DNA of 64,000 nt from an uncultured Corynebacterium sp. (GCF_946998835.1 NZ_CAMQAZ010000008.1:27014-91013); one strand, 5' to 3'; numbered from the stretch's first letter, positions 9,091 through 17,987 are shown. The notes: a model not told the origin generated them from the sequence alone. Numbers and translations: made by a program.

Positions 9091-10317
9091 ATGAGTAAAG
9101 ACGCGCAGACCGCGCGCCGCACTGACAGCAGCGTTGCCAATCGGAACCGCTCCGGTGCTCGTAGCGGTGGGGCAAAGCCTCGGGTTCGTCACCGTCAAAC
9201 GGCAGTGGCAATCAATGTGACTTCAGTCCTGTTGTGCGTGTTAGTCCTTGGAGTAATCGGCATCGTGTGGAACCGTGGTGGCATTGTCGACGACTACGAT
9301 GGCAAGGCTCATGGGTCAATAACTATTGTCGAGGTCGCCGAGGGCACGTCTCTCACCGACTTGTCCAACCATCTCGTCGATAGCGGGGTCGTTAAGTCTT
9401 CTCGGGCATTTATTCAGGCTGCGAATGCAAACTCTCATTCCAACGAGTTGCAGCCAGGTTTCTATAGGCTCCATCAGCGTATGAGCGCCGACGAGACCGT
9501 AGATGCGCTTCTGGATGTTGAGAATCAGGTCGGTACGGTTGACATTCCGACTGGTGCCCGCTTTGCCGACACCCGCATCGTTTCGTCCTCTGACGTGCGC
9601 AAGGGCATCTTCACTCTTATTTCCGAGGCCACCTGTATCGAAGATAATCACTGCGTATCCAAGGCTGATCTTGAGCGGGCCGCGGGTGAGACTGATTTGA
9701 ATACACTCGGTGTCCCAGATTGGGCACAGGATGCCGTGGCAGCTCGTGGCAACGATCCCCGTCGTCTCGAGGGACTGATTACCCCGGGTATTCACCACTT
9801 CGACCCGCAGCTGACGGCAGAAGAAATGCTGGCCAAGCTGGTCAAGGAATCGGTGAAGAACTACGAGGACACCGGTCTCACGGCTTCCGCAGATTTGGTC
9901 GGTCTGTCTCCCTACGAGCTGATTACCGCGGCTTCGCTGATTCAGATGGAATCTCCAGACGGTGACTTCGACAAGGTGGCTCGCGTGATTCTTAACCGTT
10001 TGGATGAGCCGATGCAGCTGCAGTTCGACTCGACCGTCAACTACGACCTACCGGACCAGGAAATTGCGACGACGGATGAGGACCGCGCACGTAAGACCCC
10101 GTGGAATACCTACGCGAAGGATGGACTCCCGGAGACCCCAATCGCTTCGCCATCCATCGAGGCAATTCAAGCAATGGAAAATCCTGCCGATGGCACCTGG
10201 CTGTACTTCGTCACTGTTGATAAGGAAGGCAACACCGTCTTCAGCACGACCTTCGAAGAGCACGAGGCCGCTATTGAAGAGTCGCGTCTCAACGGCGTGC
10301 TTGATTCCAACCGCTAA
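9091..10317 (+). CDS. mltG: Endolytic murein transglycosylase
   Basis: 408 residues from ATG 9091, chosen because GAGGAG lies seven bases upstream; the longer frame from 9022 has no such site. MltG cleaves nascent glycan strands and sets chain length. The basic Ser/Arg-rich cytoplasmic N-terminus is followed by one membrane helix at about 38-60, a LysM-like region, and the YceG domain. The domain contains LIQMESPDGDFDKVARVILNRL-type sequence with the probable catalytic Glu287, and a downstream FDSTVNYDLP segment. Acidic linker residues lie near the middle. aroE follows 14 bp later. Confidence 0.93.
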   Translation: MSKDAQTARRTDSSVANRNRSGARSGGAKPRVRHRQTAVAINVTSVLLCVLVLGVIGIVWNRGGIVDDYDGKAHGSITIVEVAEGTSLTDLSNHLVDSGVVKSSRAFIQAANANSHSNELQPGFYRLHQRMSADETVDALLDVENQVGTVDIPTGARFADTRIVSSSDVRKGIFTLISEATCIEDNHCVSKADLERAAGETDLNTLGVPDWAQDAVAARGNDPRRLEGLITPGIHHFDPQLTAEEMLAKLVKESVKNYEDTGLTASADLVGLSPYELITAASLIQMESPDGDFDKVARVILNRLDEPMQLQFDSTVNYDLPDQEIATTDEDRARKTPWNTYAKDGLPETPIASPSIEAIQAMENPADGTWLYFVTVDKEGNTVFSTTFEEHEAAIEESRLNGVLDSNR

Positions 10318-10331
10318 GGGGTAGAGCTCCC

Positions 10332-11147
10332 ATGTCCATCACTCATCGTGCAGCTGTGCTCGGAGACCCCATCGAGCATTCGTATTCACCGGCGATTCAC
10401 AACGCTGCCTATCGTGCTGCGGGTATGGATGACTGGCATTACGACCGCATTCGTTGCAACGCCGAAGAGCTTGCCGACGTCGTGGGGAACGCAGACACCA
10501 GCTTTCAGGGGTTCTCTGTCACGATGCCGGGCAAGTTTGCTGCACTGGACTTTGCCGATGAAGCCAGTGACCGCGCACGCCTAATCGGCTCAGCTAACAC
10601 TTTGGTCCGTCGCGGTTCGGGGTGGTTTGCCGATAACACTGACGGCGATGGTGTGTTGGGGGCTTTGCGCGAGATTGACTGCACGAGTGCACCACGTGGC
10701 CGAGCCATTGTTGTTGGTGCTGGAGGTACGGCTCGACCGGCGCTCTGGGCGCTGTCTCAGCTAGGCGTGAATCATGTGACCGTCGTCGCGCGTTCGGAGC
10801 GTGCATTCGATATCGAACCGCTTGCTGCCGCGCTGGGCATCGAATTTGCTTGGGTGACTTTCGACGTTCCGAATCTGGCGGATATTGCGGGCAATGCCGA
10901 TGTGTTGGTCTCCACGGTGCCGTCAACCGCAGTTGAATCGGTTACAGGTTACCTAGCTCGGGCCCCGAAGATTCTCGACGTCATTTACGATCCTTGGCCG
11001 ACACCTCTGGTGAAGGCAGCGCAACGTCGTGGAGCAGAGGCGGTAGGCGGCCTTTCTATGCTGCTACATCAAGCGGTTGGACAGTTTGAACAGTTCACCG
11101 GGCGCACTCCGGATGTCGAAGCGATGCGTGCGGCACTGCCGAACTAG
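10332..11147 (+). CDS. aroE: Shikimate dehydrogenase
   Basis: 271 residues, ATG with AGGGGTAGAG upstream. It reduces 3-dehydroshikimate to shikimate with NADPH, the fourth step towards chorismate. The substrate site is SYSPAIHNAAY at about 16-26, and TMPGKFA carries the catalytic Lys near 65. The nucleotide-binding loop GAGGTARPAL is near 127. The C-terminal GGLSMLLHQAVGQFEQFTG is characteristic. It is separated from the other aro genes by a prepilin-peptidase-like gene, and hairpins follow its stop codon. Confidence 0.95.
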   Translation: MSITHRAAVLGDPIEHSYSPAIHNAAYRAAGMDDWHYDRIRCNAEELADVVGNADTSFQGFSVTMPGKFAALDFADEASDRARLIGSANTLVRRGSGWFADNTDGDGVLGALREIDCTSAPRGRAIVVGAGGTARPALWALSQLGVNHVTVVARSERAFDIEPLAAALGIEFAWVTFDVPNLADIAGNADVLVSTVPSTAVESVTGYLARAPKILDVIYDPWPTPLVKAAQRRGAEAVGGLSMLLHQAVGQFEQFTGRTPDVEAMRAALPN

Positions 11148-11220
11148 CCGACACCGGCTACAATTCCGGTTCTATGGGGTGGGGAATAACTGAGTTAGTG
11201 CTGTCTCGAAGTGGACAGCA
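11145..11220 (+). other. Consecutive hairpins after aroE, possible leader or short RNA
   Basis: A perfect 6-bp stem (11145-11150 with 11155-11160) overlaps the aroE stop codon. A -10-like TACAAT is at 11159-11164. A perfect 7-bp stem TGCTGTC/GACAGCA (11199-11205 with 11214-11220) follows. The strong terminator at 11229-11259 comes directly after. A transcript starting near 11171 would be about 90 nt and end at that terminator. This is inference from layout; no RNA family is recognised. Confidence 0.35.
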
Positions 11221-11224
11221 CCCA

Positions 11225-11785
11225 ATGGACCCGGTCAGCCTGGACCGGGTTTTCTTTTTACTATGTGTGCCGATTGCACTCAGCTGGGGCGGCATTGGCT
11301 GTTGGTTCGATCTTACGCAGCGGCGGCTGCCGAACTGGTGGTTGTTAGGGGGAGCGGTAGGCCTGGCCATGGGTTTCGGGGTGGCGCTCCTACGAGCCGC
11401 CGCGACGAGTGGCGACCCCGCCACCGTAGTTAGTTCTGTGGGAGCAGGTGCTGGACTCTGGTTTGGGGCCTACTTACTGGCATTCTTGCTGGTTCCGCGG
11501 TCCATAGGGGCAGGAGACGTAAAGCTCGCAGCTATCCTCGGTGGCGGTGTCGGTATGGCTGCAGGGGATGCTGTGGCCGCAGCAGTTTTCATTGGGGCTG
11601 CAATCGTGCTGGCCGCAGTTCTAACTCTCCTCATAGCCGGATTTATCGCGGGGAGGAGGAATCACGGCAATCGTCGTAAAACGATAATGACGTCGATATC
11701 TGACAGCGTCCCGCATGGGCCCGCGATGCTTTTAGCAGCGGGCATCGTATGTGGCTTTAGTGGGGGTTGGGCAAGCGGTGTGTGA
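11225..11785 (+). CDS. Prepilin-type signal peptidase, A24 family
   Basis: 186 residues if started at ATG 11225 (GAAGTGGA upstream); ATG 11174 and GTG 11267 are in-frame alternatives. The 11267 start would remove most of the first membrane helix, so 11225 is preferred. The two aspartates of A24 peptidases are visible: Asp29 in GCWFDLTQRRLP and Asp98 in GAGDVKLA. At least five hydrophobic helices are present. There is no N-terminal methylase domain, so it is the short actinobacterial form, which processes prepilins or pilin-like exported proteins. No pilin genes are in this window. A perfect intrinsic terminator lies inside its first codons. Its function in this organism is unproven. Confidence 0.72.
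   Translation: MDPVSLDRVFFLLCVPIALSWGGIGCWFDLTQRRLPNWWLLGGAVGLAMGFGVALLRAAATSGDPATVVSSVGAGAGLWFGAYLLAFLLVPRSIGAGDVKLAAILGGGVGMAAGDAVAAAVFIGAAIVLAAVLTLLIAGFIAGRRNHGNRRKTIMTSISDSVPHGPAMLLAAGIVCGFSGGWASGV
11229..11259 (+). terminator. Intrinsic terminator after aroE, inside the next reading frame
   Basis: Perfect 8-bp stem ACCCGGTC (11229-11236) / GACCGGGT (11243-11250) with a 6-nt loop, followed by TTTTCTTTTT (11250-11259). It is placed 82 bp after the aroE stop. It overlaps codons 2-12 of the peptidase gene if that gene starts at 11225. Confidence 0.8.
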
Positions 11786-11870
11786 AGGGGGCCGACCAGG
11801 TGCGACGAAATGCGCAACATTTGAATGTTCAATGCCCCCAAATGCACAAGAAATATCGGAAACGTGACAT

Positions 11871-11876
11871 TATGAT
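11871..11876 (+). promoter_or_regulatory. Candidate -10 element immediately upstream of aroC
   Basis: TATGAT ends four bases before the chosen aroC ATG at 11881. No convincing -35 hexamer is seen. The position would give a start site at or just after the initiation codon, so it either produces a leaderless transcript or is fortuitous. Confidence 0.3.
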
Positions 11877-11880
11877 ACCT

Positions 11881-13068
11881 ATGCTTCGTTGGACTACCGC
11901 GGGTGAATCTCACGGCAAAGCGCTCATTGCTCTTGTAGAGGGTGCGCCGGCCGGACTTCCCCTGAATACAGATGACGTATCACGCCACCTCGCACGCCGC
12001 CGCCTGGGCTATGGGCGTGGGGCGCGAATGAAGTTTGAGGCTGATGAGGTCACACTGCTGACTGGCATTCGACATGGTGAAACGCTGGGATCGCCAATCG
12101 GCATCATGATCGGTAACTCTGAATGGCCCAAGTGGACCGAGGTGATGAGCCCGGATTCGGTCGATCCGGCCGCTTTGGACACCGCTCGTGGTGCAACTCT
12201 GACCCGCCCGCGTCCGGGCCATGCCGATTTCAACGGCATGCTGAAATACAACCACACCGATGCCCGCAATATTCTGGAGCGCTCCTCGGCTCGTGAGACA
12301 GCAGCACGTGTGGCGGCTTCGGTCGTCGCCCGCTCGATTTTGCGTGAGACGCTCGGTGTGGAGGTCGTCAGCCACGTTATCTCTATTGGTCGCTCTGAAC
12401 CTTACGAAGGGCCGCTGCCGACCTTCGCCAATCAGGACAAAATTGACGAATCACCGGTGCGCGCCTTCTCCGCAGCAGCAGAAGAGTCGATGATTGAGGA
12501 AATCAAGGCCGCGAAGAAGCAGGGGGATACCCTCGGCGGCATCGTTGAGGTCGTCGTGCATGGCCTCCCGGTGGGGCTGGGGTCGCACATTTCTGGCGAT
12601 GCTCGTTTAGATTCGCAGCTCGCGGGCGCACTGATGGGTATTCAGTCCGTCAAGGGCGTGGAAATCGGTGACGGTTTCGAGGAAGCTCGTCGCCGTGGCA
12701 CCGAGGCACACGATGAAATGGTACGTACCGACGACGGTGTCGACCGCGAAACTAACCGCGCCGGCGGCCTGGAGGGTGGCATGACCAACGCACAACCGCT
12801 CGTTGTTCGTGCTGCGTTGAAGCCGATTTCGACTGTCCCGCGCGCTCTGAAGACCGTCGATATGGCCAGCGGCGAGGCCGCCACCGCAATTCACCAGCGT
12901 TCCGATGTTTGCGCTGTTCCAGCTGGCGGAGTTGTAGCGGAAGCAATGGTCGCGCTGGTCTTGGCACGTGCCGTGATGGAAAAATTTGGTGGCGACAGTC
13001 TGGAGGAAACCAAGCGTAACGTTGAGGGCTACCTGGAGCAGACTCAACGCCGCCTTGATTGGAATTAG
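11881..13068 (+). CDS. aroC: Chorismate synthase
   Basis: 395 residues from ATG 11881, the start that matches the family N-terminus MLRWTTAGESHG; the frame is open further upstream without support. It converts EPSP to chorismate using reduced FMN. Signatures include TAGESHGKAL, GRGARMKFEADEV, GETLGSPIG, the long central FMN-binding region and NRAGGLEGGMTNA. No good Shine-Dalgarno lies before 11881. A TATGAT hexamer at 11871-11876 sits just upstream, so initiation may be leaderless or nearly so; ATG 11872 is an alternative. aroK follows 40 bp later. Confidence 0.96.
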   Translation: MLRWTTAGESHGKALIALVEGAPAGLPLNTDDVSRHLARRRLGYGRGARMKFEADEVTLLTGIRHGETLGSPIGIMIGNSEWPKWTEVMSPDSVDPAALDTARGATLTRPRPGHADFNGMLKYNHTDARNILERSSARETAARVAASVVARSILRETLGVEVVSHVISIGRSEPYEGPLPTFANQDKIDESPVRAFSAAAEESMIEEIKAAKKQGDTLGGIVEVVVHGLPVGLGSHISGDARLDSQLAGALMGIQSVKGVEIGDGFEEARRRGTEAHDEMVRTDDGVDRETNRAGGLEGGMTNAQPLVVRAALKPISTVPRALKTVDMASGEAATAIHQRSDVCAVPAGGVVAEAMVALVLARAVMEKFGGDSLEETKRNVEGYLEQTQRRLDWN

Positions 13069-13108
13069 CGCATAAGGCGCGCACACGAAGAAGGGTAAAA
13101 CGAGGGGA

Positions 13109-13630
13109 ATGTCTGTTCCTACTATTGTCCTTGTCGGGCCTCCCGGGTCGGGAAAGTCCACCATCGGCCGTCGGCTGTCCCGGGCCTTGAACACCAGACT
13201 CACCGATACCGATGAAATGATTGAACAGCGAATGGGAAAGGCCTGCGGGCAGGTCTTCTCTGAGCTGGGTGAACCGGAGTTTCGCCGTATCGAGGAACAG
13301 GTTGTGGCGGAAGCCCTGACCCACGATGGAATTGTCTCGCTCGGTGGCGGCGCTGTGATCTCGTCGGCGACCCGTGAGCTACTGAGAGATCACAACGTCG
13401 TCTACTTAGAGGTCAGCGTCGCCGAGGGAGTACGCCGCACTTCCGGCAACGACTCGCGTCCGGTGCTGCAAGCTGATGACCCTGAGGCGCATTACCGGGC
13501 ACTCTACGATGCCCGCCGTGCTTTCTATGAAGATGCGGCCAGTTTCAAGGTGCGTTCCGACGAGCGTTCTCCGCAGCGTGTCGTAGCTGAGATTCTCAGC
13601 TACCTAGACGAGGCCTGCGACGAAGCATAA
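13109..13630 (+). CDS. aroK: Shikimate kinase
   Basis: 173 residues, ATG with GAGGGGA upstream. It phosphorylates shikimate at the 3-OH. The P-loop is GPPGSGKST at about residues 10-18. The shikimate-binding Asp lies in DTDEMIEQRMGK near 32, and the substrate loop GGGAVIS lies near 79. Length is typical. It lies in the aroC-aroK-aroB-aroQ run. Confidence 0.96.
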   Translation: MSVPTIVLVGPPGSGKSTIGRRLSRALNTRLTDTDEMIEQRMGKACGQVFSELGEPEFRRIEEQVVAEALTHDGIVSLGGGAVISSATRELLRDHNVVYLEVSVAEGVRRTSGNDSRPVLQADDPEAHYRALYDARRAFYEDAASFKVRSDERSPQRVVAEILSYLDEACDEA

Positions 13631-13638
13631 TTGCTGCC

Positions 13639-13653
13639 GCCCGCATGGCGGGC
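13639..13653 (+). other. Intergenic hairpin between aroK and aroB
   Basis: Perfect 6-bp stem GCCCGC/GCGGGC with a 3-nt loop and no U tract. It may act as an RNA stability or weak pause element; it is not a clear terminator. Confidence 0.4.
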
Positions 13654-13719
13654 CCCAATCATTTAGCCGCATAACCAGTAATTTCCTACACTTTCTACGC
13701 TAACGACTAGGGACTGACA

Positions 13720-14829
13720 ATGAACTCAACCCGCACCATCCGTGTTGAAGGCCCTTCCCCGTACACCGTGACGATGGGGCATGGACTCACCGAGCAGATT
13801 GCGGAGGCTGCTACCTTTGCCTCTCAGGTCGCAGTGATTCACCAGGGCAGCGTTCAAGAGCTGAGTTTCGGTGTCATCAAGGCACTGGAGGACAAGGGCA
13901 TTGATGCCTTCAGCATCCAGATTCCGGATGCCGAGGAGGGCAAAACCCTCACGGTTGCCGAAACTGTGTGGGATACATTTGGTGAGCGCGGTTTGGGACG
14001 CCGTGATGCTGTCATCGCCATCGGCGGGGGCGCTGCCACGGACTTCGGCGGATTCGTCGCTGCGGCGTGGATGCGTGGTGTGAAGGTAATTCAGGTTCCG
14101 ACAACGCTGCTTGGCATGGTAGACGCGGCGGTCGGTGGCAAGACTGGCATCAACACTGCAGCAGGCAAGAACCTGGTCGGGGCGTTCCACGAGCCAGCGG
14201 CAGTGTTCTGCGATCTCGATGTTCTGCGCACCCTGCCGGAGGCTGAGCTGATTGCGGGTTCGGCAGAGATTATCAAGGCTGGCTTCATCGCGGACACGAA
14301 GATCCTCGACCTTTATGAAGCCAACCCGCAGGCGTGCCTCGACGTCGACGGTGACCTACCAGAACTGGTCGAGCGTGCAATTGCTGTCAAGGCCCGTGTC
14401 GTCGCTGAGGATTTGAAGGAATCCGGCCTCCGAGAGATCCTCAACTATGGACATACCTTCGGTCACGCCGTCGAGCACTTTGAAAACTACCGTTGGCGTC
14501 ACGGTCATGCGGTCGCTGTGGGCATGATTTTCGTCGCTGAACTGGCTAAGCTCACCGGGCACATTAATCAGGAGCTCGTCGACCGTCACCGAGCCATCCT
14601 GGAGTCTGTGGGCCTACCAACAACCTACCAGGCAGGTCGTTTTAATGACCTCTACGATGCTATGACCAGGGATAAAAAGAATCGCGACGGTGCAATCCGC
14701 TTTGTCATCCTGGAGGGCGCAGGCAAAACCGCTCGCCTTGAAGGACCGGAGATCGGAGACCTTGAGAGTGCCTACGAGCTGGTCTGCAGCAACGGTCAGG
14801 TCGCATCGGAGGAATCTGCACGCTCATGA
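13720..14829 (+). CDS. aroB: 3-Dehydroquinate synthase
   Basis: 369 residues, ATG at 13720. It cyclises DAHP to 3-dehydroquinate using NAD and a divalent metal. The NAD-binding GGGAATDFGGFVAAAWMRG, then VPTTLLGMVDAAVGGKTGIN, and the metal-ligand NYGHTFGHAVEH are all visible. Its stop codon overlaps the aroQ start (ATGA), indicating translational coupling. Confidence 0.97.
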   Translation: MNSTRTIRVEGPSPYTVTMGHGLTEQIAEAATFASQVAVIHQGSVQELSFGVIKALEDKGIDAFSIQIPDAEEGKTLTVAETVWDTFGERGLGRRDAVIAIGGGAATDFGGFVAAAWMRGVKVIQVPTTLLGMVDAAVGGKTGINTAAGKNLVGAFHEPAAVFCDLDVLRTLPEAELIAGSAEIIKAGFIADTKILDLYEANPQACLDVDGDLPELVERAIAVKARVVAEDLKESGLREILNYGHTFGHAVEHFENYRWRHGHAVAVGMIFVAELAKLTGHINQELVDRHRAILESVGLPTTYQAGRFNDLYDAMTRDKKNRDGAIRFVILEGAGKTARLEGPEIGDLESAYELVCSNGQVASEESARS

Positions 14830-15302
14830 CTTCACTTCGCGCAGCAACTGACGCCACCGCCGTGATGCCAACCGTGTTGGTCCTCAACGGCCCAAACCTT
14901 GACCGCCTGGGAAAACGGCAACCGGAAATCTACGGAGCCACTACATTAGCCGATGTTGAAGGTGAACTTCGCACCCTAGCCAAGGAACTCGGTGTCGTGG
15001 TGGATTGCCGCCAATCCAACTATGAGGGACAGCTGATTGAGTGGGTTCACGAAGCTGCAGACTACGACTGGCCAGTCATTATCAACCCTGGCGGGTTGAC
15101 CCACACTTCCGTCGCCCTGCGTGATGCGCTTGCCGAAATCGCTGACGGAGCAGGCTTCCACGAGGTTCACATTTCCAATATCCACGCTCGCGAAGAGTTC
15201 CGCCACCACTCGTATCTCTCCGCGCTCGCCGCTGGCGTTATCGTCGGATGTGGAACTGATGGCTATTCGATGGCACTGAGAAGGGTAAGTACGACACTAT
15301 GA
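14826..15302 (+). CDS. aroQ: 3-Dehydroquinate dehydratase, type II
   Basis: 158 residues, ATG overlapping the aroB stop. It is a dodecameric type II enzyme. The core begins at LVLNGPNLDRLG near residue 18. The flexible lid with catalytic Arg and Tyr is GKRQPEIYG, the substrate loop is NPGGLTHTSVALRDA, and the catalytic His region is EVHISNIHAREEFR. The common NPGAYTHTS is NPGGLTHTS here. The first about 15 residues exceed the usual start, so ATG 14868 within the frame is also possible. Its stop overlaps pepQ (ATGA). Confidence 0.95.
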   Translation: MTSLRAATDATAVMPTVLVLNGPNLDRLGKRQPEIYGATTLADVEGELRTLAKELGVVVDCRQSNYEGQLIEWVHEAADYDWPVIINPGGLTHTSVALRDALAEIADGAGFHEVHISNIHAREEFRHHSYLSALAAGVIVGCGTDGYSMALRRVSTTL

Positions 15303-16441
15303 CAGACAACTCCACGGATCACGCCGCCCGCAGAGCCGCCCTCGTCGCTGCTTTGTCCGATAACGATTGCGATGGTTTCCTCACTGTTGACCCGACGCAT
15401 GTGGGTTGGCTTACTGGTTTCCACGGCTCGAATGCTGGTCTTATTGTTGCGGCGAGTGGGGAGGCGCTGCTTTCCACCGACGGCCGCTATACGGTTCAGG
15501 CTGGCAAGCAAGCGCCGGACGTGGAGTTGCTCACAGCTCGCAACACCGGTGTGGCGCTCGTGGGTCAAGCGCGGAAGTTGGACATCGCGCGCTTAGGCAT
15601 CGAATCCGAGTTGCTCACCATGGCTGCTTACCAGGAACTCGATGATGCGCGGCCGCAGGCACTGGAGCTGATGCCGACCACGGGCATCGTGGCTAGGCTT
15701 CGCGAGGTCAAGTCCGAAGCTGAGCTAGTCGCACTACGCCACGTTGCCGACATCGCTGTGCGCGCATTTGAAGATCTGCTTAACGACGGCATTGTGGTGG
15801 CAGGCCGCACGGAGCGCGAAGTGGCCGCCGAGCTGGAATACCGCATGCGCATGCATGGCGCAGACCGGCCAAGCTTTGACACGATTGTCGCCAGTGGCCC
15901 AAATTCGGCGAAGCCCCACCACGGCGCGGAAGATCGCATTATTGAGGCAGGCGACCTGGTCACAATCGACTTTGGTGCCTTCGCCGAGGGGTACAACTCC
16001 GATATGACGCGTACACTTTTTGCGGGTGTGGCGGAAACGTCGTCAAGCCAGGACGATGCAATCGTTGCCGGTGTCGAGTTCGCAGACGAGAAGTCCCGCG
16101 AGCTTTACAACGTCGTTTTGGAAGCGCAACTGGCCGGTGTTAAGGCTGCAGTGCCGGGCGCGGATGTGGTCGATGTAGATGCGACGTGCCGTGGCATTAT
16201 TGAAAAGGCTGGTTATGGCGAGTTTTTCGTCCATTCCACCGGGCATGGGATCGGTATTGAGGTGCACGAGGCACCGTTTGCTGCTCGTACAGGCAAAGGA
16301 AAACTGGCTGCAGGCATGACATTGACAATCGAACCTGGAATTTATGTGCCGGGGTTCGGTGGCGTGCGTATCGAAGACACGTTGATTATTACTGATGGCG
16401 AACCGGAAAACATTACACAGCTGCCTAAGCCGCGAGCTTAG
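15299..16441 (+). CDS. pepQ: Xaa-Pro dipeptidase/aminopeptidase (M24B)
   Basis: 380 residues, ATGA overlap with aroQ. The creatinase-like N-terminal domain (about 1-130) precedes a pita-bread catalytic domain. All five metal ligands are present: Asp224, Asp235, His316 (HSTGHGIGIEVHEAP), Glu345 (IEPGIYVPG) and Glu359 (VRIEDTLII). It cleaves X-Pro bonds in the cytoplasm. aroQ-pepQ-efp-nusB is a conserved actinobacterial order. Whether it acts on dipeptides or longer peptides cannot be told from the sequence. Confidence 0.92.
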   Translation: MTDNSTDHAARRAALVAALSDNDCDGFLTVDPTHVGWLTGFHGSNAGLIVAASGEALLSTDGRYTVQAGKQAPDVELLTARNTGVALVGQARKLDIARLGIESELLTMAAYQELDDARPQALELMPTTGIVARLREVKSEAELVALRHVADIAVRAFEDLLNDGIVVAGRTEREVAAELEYRMRMHGADRPSFDTIVASGPNSAKPHHGAEDRIIEAGDLVTIDFGAFAEGYNSDMTRTLFAGVAETSSSQDDAIVAGVEFADEKSRELYNVVLEAQLAGVKAAVPGADVVDVDATCRGIIEKAGYGEFFVHSTGHGIGIEVHEAPFAARTGKGKLAAGMTLTIEPGIYVPGFGGVRIEDTLIITDGEPENITQLPKPRA

Positions 16442-16528
16442 TATTGCGGCGTTTTATTTTTCTCTCGATGAGATACGGAGTATCGTGGTTTCGTCAGAGA
16501 GCTTTTTAACAATTTCAGGAGAGTTTAG

Positions 16529-17092
16529 TTGGCTACCACCGCAGATTTTAAAAACGGTCTAGTTATCAAGCACGATAACAAGCTTCAGCAGATTGTGGAG
16601 TTCCAGCACGTCAAGCCAGGTAAGGGTCCGGCCTTCGTCCGCACCAAGCTGAAGGACGTTCTGACTGGCAAGGTTGTTGACAAGACTTTCAACGCTGGCG
16701 TCAAGATCGAGACTGCAAACGTCGACCGCCGTGACATGACCTACCTGTACCACGACGGTGACGGCTACGTTTTCATGGACGACAAGACCTACGACCAGAT
16801 TTCCATTCTGGACGCTCAGATGCCGGAAGGTGCTAAGTTCCTGCTTCCGGAGACCACCTGCCAGGTATCCTTCCACGAGGGCAACGTCCTCTTCGCCGAA
16901 ATGCCTGTTTCGGTCGAGCTGAAGGTTGAACACACGGACCCGGGTCTTCAGGGTGACCGCTCCACCGGTGGTACCAAGCCGGCAACCATGGAAACTGGCG
17001 CTGAGATTCAGGTGCCGCTGTTCATTGAGACCGGTGACGTGCTGAAGGTCGATACCCGCGACGGTTCTTACCTCTCCCGCGTCAACCACTAA
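16529..17092 (+). CDS. efp: Translation elongation factor P
   Basis: 187 residues. The start is TTG at 16529, preceded by CAGGAGAG; the protein begins MATTADFKNG, matching the family. EF-P relieves ribosome stalling at polyproline. The tip of domain I is KPGKGPAF with Lys32, the position modified in some bacteria. The C-terminal OB signature KVDTRDGSYLSRV is present. No EpmA/EpmB-type modification genes are nearby. Confidence 0.97.
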   Translation: MATTADFKNGLVIKHDNKLQQIVEFQHVKPGKGPAFVRTKLKDVLTGKVVDKTFNAGVKIETANVDRRDMTYLYHDGDGYVFMDDKTYDQISILDAQMPEGAKFLLPETTCQVSFHEGNVLFAEMPVSVELKVEHTDPGLQGDRSTGGTKPATMETGAEIQVPLFIETGDVLKVDTRDGSYLSRVNH

Positions 17093-17140
17093 TTCCCTCA
17101 TCTATTTCACCCTTTTGCTGAGAGCGATACATACACATCC

Positions 17141-17845
17141 ATGACTGAAAAGGATTCCAAGTCCGTCGAGACCTCGGATGCGCACGAGTCCGCGAAAGTT
17201 CGCGAACCCAACTACAAACGCCATGGCGCGCGCTACCGTGCGCGTCGTCGCGCGGTAGATCTGCTTTTTGAGGCCGAGCAGCGGGGCGTCGACGTCGTCA
17301 AGCTTCTTGAAGAGCGGCTGGAAATGGTCCGTAACCCCGATTTGGATGTGAATCCGATTGCGGAGTACACCGAGCAGATTGTGCGCGGTGTCGCTGCGGA
17401 AATCATTGGTATCGACTCGACGATTTCTTCATATCTGACTGAGGAATGGCCGCTGCGCCGTCTGCCAGCAGTAGACCGCGCCATTTTGCGCCTATCCACC
17501 TGGGAGCTGTTCTACAACTCCGACGTACCTCCACGCGTGGCCGTGGTGGAAGGCGTTGAGCTGGCATCGGAATACTCCACAGATGTGGCAGCACCGTACA
17601 TCAATGCTGTACTCGATGCCGAGGCCAAGATTGCAGACCAGGCCCGCCTGGCTGCCGCAGCTGTGAGCACTTCGGTGGGCGAGTCCCAGTTCGACGAGGC
17701 TATCCAGGCACAGGCTGCTGCAAATGAGGAAGCTGACAAGGCATTGGCTGACTCCGATGAGATGGCTAAGATTACCGGCCTGGACATGAGCGATATTGCC
17801 AAGCTGGTTGCTTTAGACGTGGCTAAGAGCGAGCAGGATTCCTAG
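17141..17845 (+). CDS. nusB: Transcription antitermination factor NusB, C-terminally extended
   Basis: 234 residues, ATG at 17141. The conserved NusB fold spans about residues 25-165 (RYRARRRAVDLLFEAEQRG, LRRLPAVDRAILRLSTWEL, VAVVEGVELASEYS). It binds boxA RNA with NusE during rRNA transcription. About 70 Ala/Glu/Asp-rich residues follow the fold; such tails are usual in Corynebacterium NusB. A terminator lies about 80 bp downstream. Confidence 0.95.
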   Translation: MTEKDSKSVETSDAHESAKVREPNYKRHGARYRARRRAVDLLFEAEQRGVDVVKLLEERLEMVRNPDLDVNPIAEYTEQIVRGVAAEIIGIDSTISSYLTEEWPLRRLPAVDRAILRLSTWELFYNSDVPPRVAVVEGVELASEYSTDVAAPYINAVLDAEAKIADQARLAAAAVSTSVGESQFDEAIQAQAAANEEADKALADSDEMAKITGLDMSDIAKLVALDVAKSEQDS

Positions 17846-17922
17846 CGGTTAACTGCGGTTGGCCGAGCCGACTAGACGAGCTGCCGATGAGGTGGGTTCC
17901 ACACGAGAACCGTCTGTTCTAG

Positions 17923-17960
17923 AAAACTCCAAGTCCCATTTTGGGGGCTTGGAGTTTTGT
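17923..17960 (+). terminator. Intrinsic terminator after nusB
   Basis: AAAACTCCAAG (17923-17933) pairs with CTTGGAGTTTT (17948-17958). The loop can form further CCC/GGG pairs, and the stem ends in a T-rich run TTTTGTTG. Confidence 0.82.
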
Positions 17961-17987
17961 TGCATTTAGAGGCAATTAGAGTGCGAG

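Noticed and set aside
17846..17922. Possible tRNA-like pairing (GGTTCC...GAACC) after nusB
   Set aside because: No acceptor stem, anticodon arm or T-loop consensus can be formed.
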